Shown here piece after piece: positions 14,406 to 26,037 of a stretch of DNA of 64,000 nt (positions are counted from its first letter, which is position 1; every line of letters begins with the position of its first letter). The stretch is from the NCBI RefSeq assembly GCF_003369915.1, contig NC_046676.1:12320001-12384000 (forward strand). Reading direction: 5' to 3'. Source of the stretch: Drosophila miranda. Taxonomy: Eukaryota > Arthropoda > Insecta > Diptera > Drosophilidae. The position numbers were made by a program, and so were the translations under genes. The notes under the pieces are model-generated. The model worked only from the letters and a program-made list of their open reading frames with translations. It searched no databases and had not been told where the DNA came from.

Positions 14406-15933
14406 CTACATGGACTGAACCAGCATGAAGAGCTCCTCCTTCAGGTAGTTGACGTCCCCTGCATTCCCATCGGATGAGGAAGTTTCGGGGCAGAACAACA
14501 GCAGAGAATTAGGAATGAGTCTGAAATACAAGTATATTTTAATTATTTCACCATGTAAGTGACAAAATGGAACAAGAGCACTCACTTGCAGTCGAATAAG
14601 GTCTTATCCATGTCTTCTTCACCGAGCTTGCCCTCGCTGTTGGCCACTAGATTAAATTCAAGTGACTCATCGGCCAGGCAAGATTGCACGAATTCAAATA
14701 CATCCGAAATTTTCTCGTACACATAAAAAGTTCCCTGGAAACGATACATGAGATTGCATTAGCCGTTCACTCGATTTCATCATCTTAATCACTCACTTGT
14801 ATGACGAGGCCATTGGGAAATTTTACCCTAACCAGTGCGTAGCGGTACATGCGCAAAGTGCGCTGCTCCTCGCGTTCCCGCATGGCCTTCGTCCTCAGCA
14901 TATGGGCCTGTTTGATAGCTTCGGAGCGCAGTTGCTGCTCCTTCTTGATCTCCTCTGGGGAGAGGCGATAGAAATCATTGGGTAGAACAACGCGTCGTGC
15001 CTGTGATGGCAACAGCACTTTCAAGTTGCGGTCCAGCTCCAGGGGAATGCACTCTGAGTTTTTCAGACCATCAACAAGGGTGGGCAAGTCCAGATCTTGT
15101 TCAGTCTGTTCCCTGGTCCAGAGGAGGAATGGCTCATCGTCGATTTTGACCTCACTAAAACCAGCAGCATACAAAACATCCAATGCACCCTCCACGTAAC
15201 GCACTTTCTCGCTGAAGATCTTGTTCGACATGCGTATTTTCAAGAACTTTTCATCGGTCGGGTTCGTGATGAGGTTCTCCAGATACCGAACCAGAGTTGC
15301 TATGCAGTCGTCAGCCTTCTCCTTCACATTGCAATTGTGGATGATCAGGCAAGCTGTTAGACCGCGATCTCCTTCCTCCAACTGCTGGTATAGGAACTCC
15401 CTGATCTTTACCTTCCAATCCTTCTTCGGTAGAACCTCATCGCTGACCATAGGGCAGCGGAAGAAGACACCTTCACACGCCATGTTCTTGTTGTCCCCGC
15501 CGGATAAGGTGCTGGCTGTGGATGCAGACACCTCTACATTGGCAGACGCTCCTTCCTTCTGCCGACGCTCTGCCTCGAGTTCTCGCTTGGCCTGAGCCTT
15601 GACTGCCGACAGTGAGGTGTTGAACTCCCGTGAGGTCTTCTTGTCGATGCGCGAGAGTGCGGCATTCGCTGCGGCACGGGCCTCATTGCTCAGCTCGTTG
15701 CGCTTGGGAGGGACATAAGCCTCGTACTTACGACCCCGAGAGTTGCTACTCGAAGGTGCCTCCTGCTTGGGGGTGTTTAATTTGTGGCCTTCGCCCATCG
15801 AGCTGCCCATTAGTTTAACCTGGAGAGTAAATCATTTTCTGTTAGGAGGTTTCTTAATGGGCTTGATGGAACATACTTTAAACGCCGCCGCCTCCGCCTT
15901 CTTCTTCGAAAAGAACTTCTTGATCTTCGACAT
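14406..15933 (-). CDS. UBXN6: UBX domain protein 6 (UBXN6/UBXD1) orthologue, p97 adaptor
   Basis: Four-exon model: 15877-15933, 14797-15819, 14586-14734 and 14406-14520, with all phases matching (1344 nt, 447 aa; human UBXN6 is about 441 aa). Exon 1 encodes a basic N-terminus starting MSKIKKFF, the position of the VCP-interacting motif in the family. A PUB/PUG domain lies at about residues 170-245. A linker containing LRTKAMRE, also present in human UBXN6, precedes a UBX domain at about 345-430 that is split over exons 2-4. The family binds p97/VCP with its PUB and N-terminal motifs and acts with caveolin-1 in endolysosomal sorting and in ER-associated degradation and autophagy of damaged lysosomes (known for the family). 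The ATG lies 2 nt after the stop of the preceding minus-strand frame, so both probably share one mRNA. All introns are about 57-65 bp GT-AG. The orthology call is firm; the gene name used in flies is not asserted. Confidence 0.93.
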
Positions 15934-15935
15934 GT

Positions 15936-16355
15936 CTATATTCGGGGAGAGTGTTCCTTGGGCAACTTCAATTTGGCCACAGACAATTTAAGCTCTTCGA
16001 TTTCCTTGAGCGTACCTTAAGCGTAGCCAAGAAGATTATCTATGTGTCAAAATTTAGTTGGTTCTTTCATACTTGGCCTGACAAATTTCTCGGTGATGAC
16101 TTCGCCGTAGACTGACCAGGACCCGGCGTTCAAGATACACGTTCCCGCCAACAGCACCAGCAATACCTTCAGCAACGTGGCCTGCAAGTCGGTAAACTCG
16201 ATTAGGCTGTTCTGCCAGTGCCAGTCCTCGGTCAGACTCTCCAGCTCCCTGCGAACGTTGACGGCTGCTTTCAGGGCAACGCCAGCGAATACCTCCACTT
16301 GTGTTGCGATGGTCTGCAGAGTCGTGTTCAGGGTTTGTATTAAGTTGATACTCAT
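15936..16355 (-). CDS. Small single-pass membrane protein, upstream ORF of a dicistronic unit
   Basis: Two exons: 16073-16355 and 15936-16015, joined across a 57-bp GT-AG intron (donor GTATGA, acceptor ..CTTAAG). Together they give 120 aa. Reading straight through the intron would add a short unrelated tail; the spliced frame instead gives a helical basic end (TLKEIEELKLSVAKLKL), which looks like real coding sequence. One hydrophobic segment lies at about residues 57-76 (LLKVLLVLLAGTCIL). The N-terminal half is amphipathic with a WHW motif. No family is recognised. Its stop codon TAG at 15936-15938 is followed by AC and then the ATG of UBXN6, an arrangement typical of Drosophila dicistronic genes. 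A membrane-linked partner for a p97 adaptor is possible but is only inferred from linkage. Confidence 0.8.
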
Positions 16356-19300
16356 TGGCTTGCCGAACCTTGAACGTATCTCAATTTTATTTAAGTAAAT
16401 TCTTTCTTTGTTTATACTGGAGTTATCGACGATTCGAAAAGCCCATTAAGACCCCTTTCTTTAAACTGGATAACAACTTGAGTTAAACCGCCGAAAATAA
16501 TGCAAATAATCATAAAAATAATAATTACTCTTGTCCATCATCTTTGGATTAAAAAAGATGACGATATCTGTCCCCTGAACTGCGCTAAAATGATTATTAA
16601 TTTTTTATTAATTCGGTGGATCATTAAAATACCCCATTGGCTTACAATGGGTTAATTGTTCTCCGTCAAGGATTGGAGGCCATATTCCCCGAATTTGGTA
16701 TTCGATTGAATATTACTGAGCAAATAGGACCCTCAGTCCTAAATATATAATTTTATCTTATTGATGAATTACTTTCCAATAAGACTGGCTAATTTTAAGT
16801 TATTATCTTTGATGGATTGTTTGTAAAATAAAGTTTAAACAAAAAAGGTCCGAAGTATTTTTAATAATTAATGTTTGTACATGACAAATACACGAAAACT
16901 ACACAAGTGCTACATATTAACTACATTTTTATGTAAATATCAAAAGCGATACCTGACGGGGAAATGTGTAAGTTTTAAACCGTGGAAGCGCCAGTGTGAA
17001 AAACGCCTTTTTCCGTCTTTATTTTTGCGCCATCTCTAAATAAGTGCGGCCCATGCAACAATTGCTTGGCAGCACAAGCCACGTTCTAGTGCTGAAAAAT
17101 GACCAACATTTTGCCGCCAAAGTTGAGTTTAAATGTTGCTGGCGAGTGAGTAAGTCTAATAAAACACCTTCAGGGTTGACCTCATTCACGGTGCCTTGCT
17201 GGGCCCTCGCTTCCTCTCATAAATCTCCGCATTTTCGGCTGACCTTATTGAATTCCGCTTAATCCGGCCTCGTTGCGTAATTATTGGGAAGGACCCGCCC
17301 ATTATTTATGCAGGGCCAGCTGTCGCCCGTCCGCTTCTGGGCGTAATTGAATGATTTTCGGTCATTTCGGCAAGTGCTTTTGCTTCCTGTAATTTTGGTC
17401 GATTTCTTGTCGGTTTCCTCTTCGTTGTCGTTTCGCATCTCCTCTTTGCGCATGGCGATTGATTATTGATCGCATCCTTGAGCACGTTTTGGGGCAAGGC
17501 GAGGCAAGTGATTTGTCCGCAGACTGGATGACTGCCTGGGAGCCAGATCCAGAGCCAGGTCAGATCACGCTCCAGTGGTGCGGCGGGTTCAACAGCCAGC
17601 AGAAGTGCCGAAACACGAGCAGGGGCCAAAGAGAAATCTCTTGCAGCTTATGGCTTCCGTATGCCGCCATGCCTCGCGCTCCACTGGCCACGCGAAGACC
17701 TCAAGATACTTTTCTTATTCTGTTTTGGTTTTCTTTCTGCAACTTCAATTACACCACCACCCCAAAAGGGGGAGGCCGTGGGGAGTGGAAGACACAAAAA
17801 CAGATACAAATGTCTATTCTATTTCGCTTTGGTTTATTTATGCTGGCTCATTTTTCTGTGTGCGCTTCTACTCGGAGTACGAGTATGTACGTATCTCTGT
17901 GGCAAGTACAAAATGTCGACGACTTATAATTCGAGCAGCGTGTAAGATATACTCTCCCCTGATCCCTCTGGAATGTGCTGTTCTGCTCTGCTCCGTTGGT
18001 TTTTGTTTGCCATACCCATCATTATCATTATCATCATGATCATCATCATCTTGTTCTCGTCGCAATCAGCGATCCCAAGGCGTGGCTGGTGAATGTGCTA
18101 GAGTTGGGCATTGCAGACGTCCCCGTATTATGGTTATGGTTATGCTATCGGGCCCATGATCTGCTCCCAGCTCTGCTCCATCGCCATTATATCTATCACA
18201 ATCACGCGATATGTTCTCACTTCTCACTCGGCCAGCTCCTTCCCCTCCTTCTTCCTGCCTCCCGCCTCCCGCCTAACCTCTTCAAGCCATCATTCAACGT
18301 CATGTCCCATCCCCCTACCCTGGCATCGGTTGCAATTGCCGTCTGCTTCTCGATTTTTTGCGCAATTAAAATTCCGCAAATGTTTCTTAAGAGCGAACAC
18401 AAGACGGGCGGTGCGGAGCAGGAGGTCTGTGCACCCAAGAAGCCAAAGTATGCGCAAGGCTTGTGCGCATGCGCCACCACGTCGCTGCTGCCACAGCAAT
18501 GCAATTGTTGTTATCAGCCGAGAATGGTCGCTGGCCTGGCCGTGCGCCGAACCTGAAAAACTAGTTTCGATTGCCAGCTGAAGGCAGTAAGAGGCAATGT
18601 GTGTGTGTGTGGCCACTGGCCGGCCAGCATAATCGTAGAGAGACAGCGCCACAGAGAGAGTCCCCCAGTGAGAGTCCTAGACTTCCTTCGGGTATATTGG
18701 GTTGCAGGAGTAGGAAGGAAGTCAAATCAAGTCAGTCAATTCACAATTATTACAAGTTACTTCTTGACCTTCTTACTTCTAATTCTCCACAAGAAAGTAG
18801 CCCTCGCGTGCACTCTACGTGCATCTTTTAGGAAATCTGTCCTACGGTATTTAAGCTTTAAGAAAATTGTATTAAAGCTCTGTTTGATCCCACACACAGA
18901 CTTACTAATCCGCATAGGGTAAACACCTGTCGAGCAATTTCGCTTCACCCCACATTCCTCCTCGCGTGTTTTTTTTCGCGAATTTCATGGTTGGGAAAGC
19001 CAGTAAAAGCCTCATCCAACCATTTGGCTGTTGCCTCGACTTTTCTTTTGTTTTCTCCTTTCGGCCAAACTGGTTAATGGTTGGCCAACATAGCCGTGAC
19101 TTTGTACATGTGCAGGCCCCTCTCGAAAGTCAAGGTAAGAGACATTGAAATCGACTCTCAAAGGGTTTTTTGCTGTTTTTTTTCCCCCCCTCTGGTATCT
19201 TTAATTGATAGCATTTTGATTGGAGGAGCAGGAAGAGGGTGGCGAATGGACTGGGGGAGAACCTGCTCTTCTCATTAAAATTTATGCGCAGGAAACGGAA

Positions 19301-20296
19301 GCGAGGCAGACGCCGTTGCAGACAACGACCAGACACAAAGTGGCTTCTTCTAGGTTTCCTTGGCAGCTAGCCTGCTGCCCCTACCACGCCACTGTCCTCC
19401 ATGCCTGGGGCTACGCAAGCGGCGTGACAAACAGGCAGAAAGTGTCACTCAAATTGGCCACAAAATTGAAAGTGATGACACGCCCACACAGCTATGCGTT
19501 GCCTTGCATAAGTAAGTAATTGGAGTTGAGATTGGGATGGGGATTGGGGGGAAATAAGCAGGAATGTATGGGCTGCCGGAGAAGAGGGAGGGGAGCGGGT
19601 GTGAATGCAGTTTCATGAATGGAGGAACTCTTTAATTGTCGCATTCATGGGAGGGATGGCTTGTGGTACTACGATATCTTCTACAAAGCAGAACTCTATT
19701 AGATGGCTGCACTTGTTTGGGGCCCACGCTGTAATCCCATACCATCCCTGCTCTTTCCATTCCATTCTCATGGAGGAGGAGAGGGCACAGGCCCTCTCTC
19801 CCCTTCACACTTGACTTACGGCTGAGTGGCCGCAAAGTTCGTTCCCATGAACTTCTTCTAGTGTGTGGCAATCAGACCACACTCTCCATGCACAACATTC
19901 TCCCATGTATCCGTATCTCTTTATGTATGTATCTGTATCTGTGTGTGGGTCTGCTGGCAATGACAGTTTTGTCTTTGTCTCCGCCTCTGCCCTCTCGGCA
20001 TTTCCCTCAAAAAACAAAACAAGAAATACACTTTTCACACAGCTTTTCCTACTCTCATGACCAAAGCCGAGTTTTCAGAGCGTGGGAGTGAGAACCAAGT
20101 CGTGGAGGCCCCCGAAATAACAAAACGCAAACGCAGAAATCCAATGCGCGGAACCTCAAGTGCTCTTGAATTCGCTGCCATCACAGAGTGCCAAGGTTCC
20201 ACTGCCTCCTAACGCTGGGCGGAAGTTGCCAAGATGTGTGCCTCATGGGTGGGCTCCGCCATGGCTCCCTATCCCCAAAACCTCTTGGAATTGAAA

Positions 20297-20853
20297 TTGA
20301 ATTCGAAATAATGAATTTCGTAGACGAAGCACAATTATGGTTCGCCTGCTGTGGACCGCCTGAAGTTCGGCAATAGCTGGAGGTATTCCTTATGGGTCAT
20401 TCTCCTGCTGGGGGCTTCGGTCTCCTACCTCTACGTATCTTCTAATGGTGTCGCTTGGAATAGTTTATGGCATCCGCTCTAGTGAGTCACCATTCGGTTG
20501 ATAAGCGTGGGTCGTAATGGGGGCTTTTGGTGGCGCATTAGTCCCATCTTAGAGCTCGAATTCAACCTGCTCCGGTGCAGGGTTCATTCTAATGTTGATC
20601 CACCAACATGTTTAGCATTCCTATTCGGATACAGAGCAAACAAACAAACAACAAACCAGAAATCCAACTCCCCAGACAACCAACAACAAGTGGCATTCCC
20701 CCATTCCCCCGTTCCCCCAGACCGATACCCAACCCAAGGCATTGTGTGTGGCTCTGGAAACTCTTTCCATATTTTGTTGATTCAGTGGTTCATTTGTTTA
20801 CCCCATAGCCCATGGTATCCAGACTTTCGTGGGAAATATCGCGCCCTGCCACT
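20297..20853 (+). repeat. Left arm of an inverted duplication flanking the edl coding exon
   Basis: This segment matches the reverse complement of 25648-26037. Block A (20358-20552) pairs with 25841-26021 and includes a perfect 59-bp match, 20475-20533 against 25860-25918. Block B (about 20729-20853) pairs with 25648-25782. Between the blocks this arm carries an extra A-rich segment (about 20553-20728). It has no coding potential and no obvious terminal repeats. It may be a dispersed element or a duplicated regulatory module. Confidence 0.85.
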
Positions 20854-21350
20854 GCAGCCAATGAACTAATTAAAAAATACAAAAAAAAAAAGAGAACGAA
20901 GCCAAAGTTCTTTCCGTTGCTCTGGAGTGTTTCAATTGCACAATCGAACCCCAGCCCATTTGATAAGTTGGGGCCTCCCTCGAGTCATAGCACTTGAGGA
21001 GAGTGAAAGATTTTTGGTTTAGTCATTTCCTTCGAAACGAAATTCAATTACGGGAAGCCGCAAGACAACAAGCCGGAAAAGCGGAAAAGCATTTCGACAA
21101 ATTGGCAAAGGCCACAAAAGGCAGGGCACTGGGCATGGCAGGGCATGCCAGAAGCAGAAGCTGAAGCCCGGTAGCTGGAACCGTTGTATGTGCAGCGTGC
21201 GGTTGAGAAAGCCGCAGAGCTATCGACGGAACCGTCACCTCCGCTCTCCGCTCTCCGTTCGCTTCCGTCCGCTTCCGCGTCCACTTCCGTTCCGTCCGTG
21301 TTTTATTGTTTTCGCACCTCGCCTTCCGTTCGTCGGCTTTGGGTCGCTCG

Positions 21351-21385
21351 GGTCGCCGGTCGCCGGTCGCCGATCGCCGATCGCC
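21351..21385. repeat. 7-bp tandem repeat (GGTCGCC/GATCGCC)
   Basis: Three copies of GGTCGCC followed by two of GATCGCC, with degenerate copies on either side, inside a GC-rich patch of about 200 bp (21190-21400) that also contains repeated CTCCGCT/CTTCCGT words. No gene overlaps it. Confidence 0.85.
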
Positions 21386-22167
21386 AGTCGTCGTCTGTCA
21401 GCGGATATTCTACTTTACATAAGCGGCATTTCCTCAATTTTCCCGGTCTTTATATGATTTATTTGATTTGCCGGTTTGTTTTGCTTGGACTATTCGCCCC
21501 TGCCCTGCCCCTGGCGTCGGCCACAGAAAGATAGAGAGATTATGAATCAATATTTGATTACGGGGCGGAGTGGGGCGAATGATTGATCATAATTTGACAT
21601 CGAAGATAGTAGTCTTTGTGGCTGGCCGCATTGGGACAGGAGCCTCCGGGAACCGCTACACATCCCCTTCTGTCGCTGCCTCTGAATCCACATGTGCCTC
21701 ATCCTATTTACCTGCAGAAGGACGACTTCGGTTGCTCCAGCCTCCAGCCTCCAGCCTCCAGCTCAGGGTTCACCCCTCAGTTGTGGATTCAACTGAAATG
21801 AAGTTACAACTGTTACAAATTCAGTTGAAATTCCTGGTTGGTGTCCCTTCCTGGCCGCAGATTCCTCTGAAGCGTCAGCTGCTGGACATGCCCAGAAGTT
21901 GCCCATGCCCATGCCCATGCCCGTTGCCCTGTGCCTCTTCTTTTGTGGCATGTGTCAGGTTGCGACATCTGTTTTACAAGGTAAGCGGCTGAACAGTTCG
22001 GCTCTGTGTCTGGGTCTGGGTCCGGACTGCTGAGGTCGGGGCTCATTTGTCTCACTTCCTTTGCCTTTAACTACATCCCGGATGCTCCCGAAAACAGAGC
22101 CAAACTGCACTAAATGCAAACTTACAAAAAATCGAGCGACAATGCGCCACATGGAGCGCGTCAACGG

Positions 22168-22192
22168 CAGCAGCAGCAGCAGCAGCAGCAGT
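22168..22192. repeat. (CAG)n microsatellite
   Basis: Eight consecutive CAG triplets in non-coding sequence. Confidence 0.9.
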
Positions 22193-23086
22193 AGCAGGAA
22201 GAGCAACGTGAACCACGTATCTGTATCTGAGTATCTATGGATCTATGTATCTGTGCGTCTGTCTATGCATCTGTGTGTCTGTTCATTCATAGAAGACACA
22301 CAATACAAAAAGAAAAACCCAAATGAAATGAGCGGATGCACGGGCGGATGGAGCGCTTTGAATTCTCTCTCTCTCTCTCTCTATCTCTCTCATTCCCTCT
22401 CTATCGCTATGCATGTATATATCTTTCTATCTATCCATCCGGGTTCTATTTGACTACCGATGCTGATTATCGTTATCCGTTATTGTCATAATTTTTCCAC
22501 TGTTTGGTTTCTGTTTTTTGCAAATGCTGTGTTGCTACTGAAATGGGGGCTAAAATGGGAATCATGGTTCTAAAAACCAGATGAATGGTTGAATGGTTAG
22601 ATAGATGACAGATCTCTCAGCTACCTCTTTCCATTCCCCCTCTATTTGCTATGAAGTGACTCCATTTCCCCCGCCCAGTCCATCCACCATTAATCACACA
22701 CACGGAAAACAGGGTCTTCAGAAAATAAACACTTTCGTGGTGATCTGATCTATGTATGGCCTAGGCCTAAACAAATGTTGGCATTAACTTCTGGCCAGCA
22801 ATAACAAAGAGTTTATTGCACTTGTCTGTGTGTGTCTGTACCTCTGTGTGAGTGTGTGGGGGCACTTTTCCCCCTTTCGATCCCCGTCCCAAAGTTAATG
22901 TTAATGATGTGCTAATTGGGCAAACGTATTTCACTTGTCAATGCGCGGGCTTGCTGGGGGAATTGGGAAAGACATAAACAGAACATAAAGCACAGAAGAT
23001 CTCTTCTTTTAGGAATTTGGTATCGCCTGGTAAGTGTTCCGTTGGACAGGAGAGGAGACAGAGATCAGAGACCAAAATAAACCACA

Positions 23087-23092
23087 TTTATT
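23087..23092 (-). terminator. edl: Candidate poly(A) signal of edl
   Basis: AATAAA on the minus strand, about 710 nt downstream of the edl stop codon. Sequence from 23800 down to here would be the 3'UTR. Other AT-rich variants between 23260 and 23530 could act instead. Confidence 0.45.
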
Positions 23093-23800
23093 CTAAAATT
23101 CACAGCGAGTGAGTGGCCTCAGAGACTAAAAGACTAAAAGACTAAAAGAACTTGAATGCAGCAGTGGATATTCGACTATAACGACTATATATTTAATATG
23201 CCTACCAAGAATTTAAATGCCAAAGAATCTACAAAGCATTCCCTTCTAAGGCTTTTTACATATCTACAAATTTATTTAAGTACATTCTGCCACATGATTT
23301 CTCATGTTTCAGCGTCATACATGTAGGGATTATATGTATAGATATTCAATCTATATTTGAGAGTGGAAATTCGATCCTTAGTTTTCTTAGTTGGGTACAC
23401 AGAAATTCATTTATATATCTTCAATTTCATCTCATACTTGAAACTTTTATAGTTCCATTCCATCTCCAATTACAGATCCAAAGCCAAGCCACGTTTTCAT
23501 TTATAAAATTTCATTTTATATTTTCATCAGATGCGAACTTAATCAACTAATAGGACAGCATTTGAGCTCCACTTCCGCTCCAGATTCAACTTAAATAAAA
23601 GAAGAGAACCAGAGCCAAAGCAAGAGCCAGAGCTTCTTTGACAACATCGAAATGCAGATTTAATGGCTAAGACTTAATCAACGAGAGCACTAGCGACTAG
23701 TCATTACAACTAACTGAACTAAAACTAGCCTAAGCGAACCCTAGAGTATGTACAACCAGTGAGAAGGTGAAGGACCTCGGTACGGGTGGGTTGAGGTCCC

Positions 23801-24337
23801 CTAGGAGAGCACGGCCATGGCGCGGGCCAGGCGCACGCGGAAGTCCCGGTAGAGCATCTTGCCCCCGACGGGCACCCGGCACAGGTACATGTCGAGGCTC
23901 ATCAGGCAGAGCGCCTTGCCGTTCATGGGGAACTTCTGTGGCAGCTCGGGCGTCACCTCCAGGCCCTCGGAGACGGCCATGTTGATCAGCCACTTCCACA
24001 CGTCGGCCCGCGTCCAGTCGCGGGGATCCAGCGGCAGGCCATCCGATCCCATGGGGTGCGGCAGGCTGGTCGTGGGGCTCATCATGATGTCGTCACCCGA
24101 TCCCGTCATGGTCAATCGGTTGTTGTTGTGGTCGTCGGAGCTCAGCAGCGACACGCCGCCGCGACACTTGTCCAGCACGTGGTGGTAGGGATGGTGGTGG
24201 TGTTGGTGACGCTTGGACGATGGCGTTGTTGGCGTCCCACTGCCCACGGCCCACAGCTCCTGGGCGGCGTTCACCTGGGATAGATCCAGGGGCGGGACAC
24301 GTCCGGCATACTTTGGATAGCTGGCCTCCACTTGCAT
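23801..24337 (-). CDS. edl: Edl/Mae, ETS-domain-lacking Pointed (SAM) domain protein
   Basis: Single coding exon of 178 aa, close to the length I recall for the D. melanogaster protein. A low-complexity N-terminal half (His-rich stretch, Ser/Thr-rich linker) precedes a C-terminal Pointed/SAM domain at about residues 104-178, starting DPRDWTRADVWKWL and containing FPMNGKALCLMSLDMY, the signature of ETS-type Pointed domains. No ETS DNA-binding domain follows, as expected for Edl/Mae. The known role is binding the SAM domains of Yan and Pointed-P2 to depolymerise or mask them and so tune EGFR/Ras-MAPK transcription in eye, muscle and heart. The ATG at 24337 is the first in the exon; upstream is a good acceptor (..TTTCACTTGCAG) at 24362, so the 5'UTR is spliced. 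Its flanks carry an inverted duplication. Confidence 0.96.
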   Translation of the reverse strand: MQVEASYPKYAGRVPPLDLSQVNAAQELWAVGSGTPTTPSSKRHQHHHHPYHHVLDKCRGGVSLLSSDDHNNNRLTMTGSGDDIMMSPTTSLPHPMGSDGLPLDPRDWTRADVWKWLINMAVSEGLEVTPELPQKFPMNGKALCLMSLDMYLCRVPVGGKMLYRDFRVRLARAMAVLS

Positions 24338-25647
24338 GGTGATTGTGGGTCGCGTTCTTGTCTGCAAGTGAAAGAAAGAGAGGCATTTTTGCGATTAATG
24401 GCGGTGACTCACTTGTCGCTCAAGGGGCGGGAGCCCCTGGCGGAAGGGGAGTTGGGCGGGGCCTGGCAGCGGAAAGGGGGTTAGTGCACATGGGGCTGGG
24501 CTGGGTGACGGAAATGCTTTCACGAGCTGGCAATTGTTTTAATCGCAACGGCAGCGAAAATATAAATACAAATACTAACACGCATAAAACGAATCAATGG
24601 ATGAGATGCAGCGACGACTAGGAGATACCCTCTGAGCTGATTTGATATCTGTGTGCTCTTTCATAGAACGGAATATAATTGTATCTACAACTGATATCCC
24701 TGAGATCCATAGGTTCTATAGGCCTGTCAACACACACCCTCCCGCCCGAAGGTAGTATACCCTTTTGCTCCAGGATTACAGGGAGTCGAATAATACTCAT
24801 CCGCAAGTTAGTCATGGGTGTTTACTCATTCGCCACTCCACTTACAGTATCCAAAGTTCGCAATGGAAGAACTTTGTTAGTTCTCTCTCTCTCTCTCTCG
24901 CTCCCTCTCGCTCTTTCTCTTCTTCTCTGGCTGTCTCTCTCTCTGTATGAAATGATATTTTGTTATTAAATCTGACCTTGTTGGCGGATGGCAGAAATGG
25001 GCGTCATCCGCATCGAGGCGTCGGGTCGCACGCGAAAGGAAGCGCTGAATAATGATTACCCAGCGCTGCTGTCATATCGATCAGCGGTCACATTCTGCTG
25101 ACAGAGAGCGGACCGGGGGGCGGGAGAGGCGGACGGATCTGACATAGAAACGCAGGCAGAGAACGACTGCGATTGCGATTGCCAACAGACCGTAGACAGA
25201 ACGGAATGGAACGGAACGGAACGGCGGCGGGGACGGAGGAAGAGCGGAAATAATTACCCTCCCAATTGGCAGCTGCGAAAGAGGCGAGCAAAACAAAGAC
25301 CGATTTTGAATCGGCAAGGGAACATCCGCCGACGGACGGCATAAAAGGTGTCAATGCGAATGCGAATGGAAGTGGAAATGGCAATGGGAATGAGAACGGG
25401 ATTGGGAAGGGGAAGGGGAAGGGAAGCCAAGAGAGCGGAAGCCGGCGGCCCAGCTCCGAGCGCCGAGATTTAAGGGCTCCTCTGACTGGGGAACAGTTAG
25501 AGGACAGAGGAAGCGGGGCCAGCGCCGGGGCGAACCTTTTAATAGTTTTCCGGAATACCCATGCGAGCTTCCGTCCAAGGAAGTGCGTAAAGGAGTCGCC
25601 TCGCCGTTGAGGGAATCAGTTTTAATTACACAGTCCGTTGCCAGCGG

Positions 25648-26037
25648 CAGTGGCACTGGAAGGGCGCTACATTTCCCACGAAATTCTGGATAGCATGGGC
25701 TATGGGGCAAACAAATGAGCTGCTGAATCAACAGAATATGGAAAGAGTTGTCGGAACCACCACACACATCGCTTTGGGATGGGCAATGAATGTGTGATCG
25801 TTTGTGCTGGACCCGAAATGAATGAGCTCCCAATCGAACCCTAAGATGGGACTAATGTTCCACCAAAAGCCCCCATTACGACCCACGCTTATCAACCGAA
25901 TGGTGACTCACTAGAGCGAATGCCATAAACTATTCCAAGGGAAAGCATTAGAAGATACGGAGAGGTGGGAGATCGTAGCCCCCCGCAGGAGAATGATTCA
26001 AACTATTGCCGAACTTCAGGCGATTTCGAATTCAAAT
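25648..26037 (-). repeat. Right arm of an inverted duplication flanking the edl coding exon
   Basis: Reverse-complement partner of 20297-20853. The perfect 59-bp run is 25860-25918, and the outer shared word TTGAATTCGAAAT lies near 26023-26035. The conserved run contains an AP-1-like TGAGTCA. This arm lacks the A-rich insertion seen in the left arm. Confidence 0.85.

Larger units (their letters stand above)
16356..23069. other. Non-coding intergenic region between the dicistronic unit and edl
   Basis: I see no supportable exon. The first about 600 bp (16356-17000) are AT-rich and probably hold the promoter of the minus-strand dicistronic unit, although I could not place a TSS. The rest carries scattered microsatellites, a 7-bp tandem repeat (21351-21385) and one arm of a large inverted duplication (20297-20853). 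The region adjoins the 3' end of edl and may include edl regulatory DNA (inference). Confidence 0.55.

Noticed and set aside
17975-18581. Overlapping plus-strand frames of 193 and 156 codons
   Set aside because: Two frames of similar length over the same DNA, and His/Tyr-rich output from ATC/CAT repeats; no signature of a real protein.
24056-24386. Frames antisense to or in other phases of edl
   Set aside because: These are shadows of the GC-rich edl coding exon.
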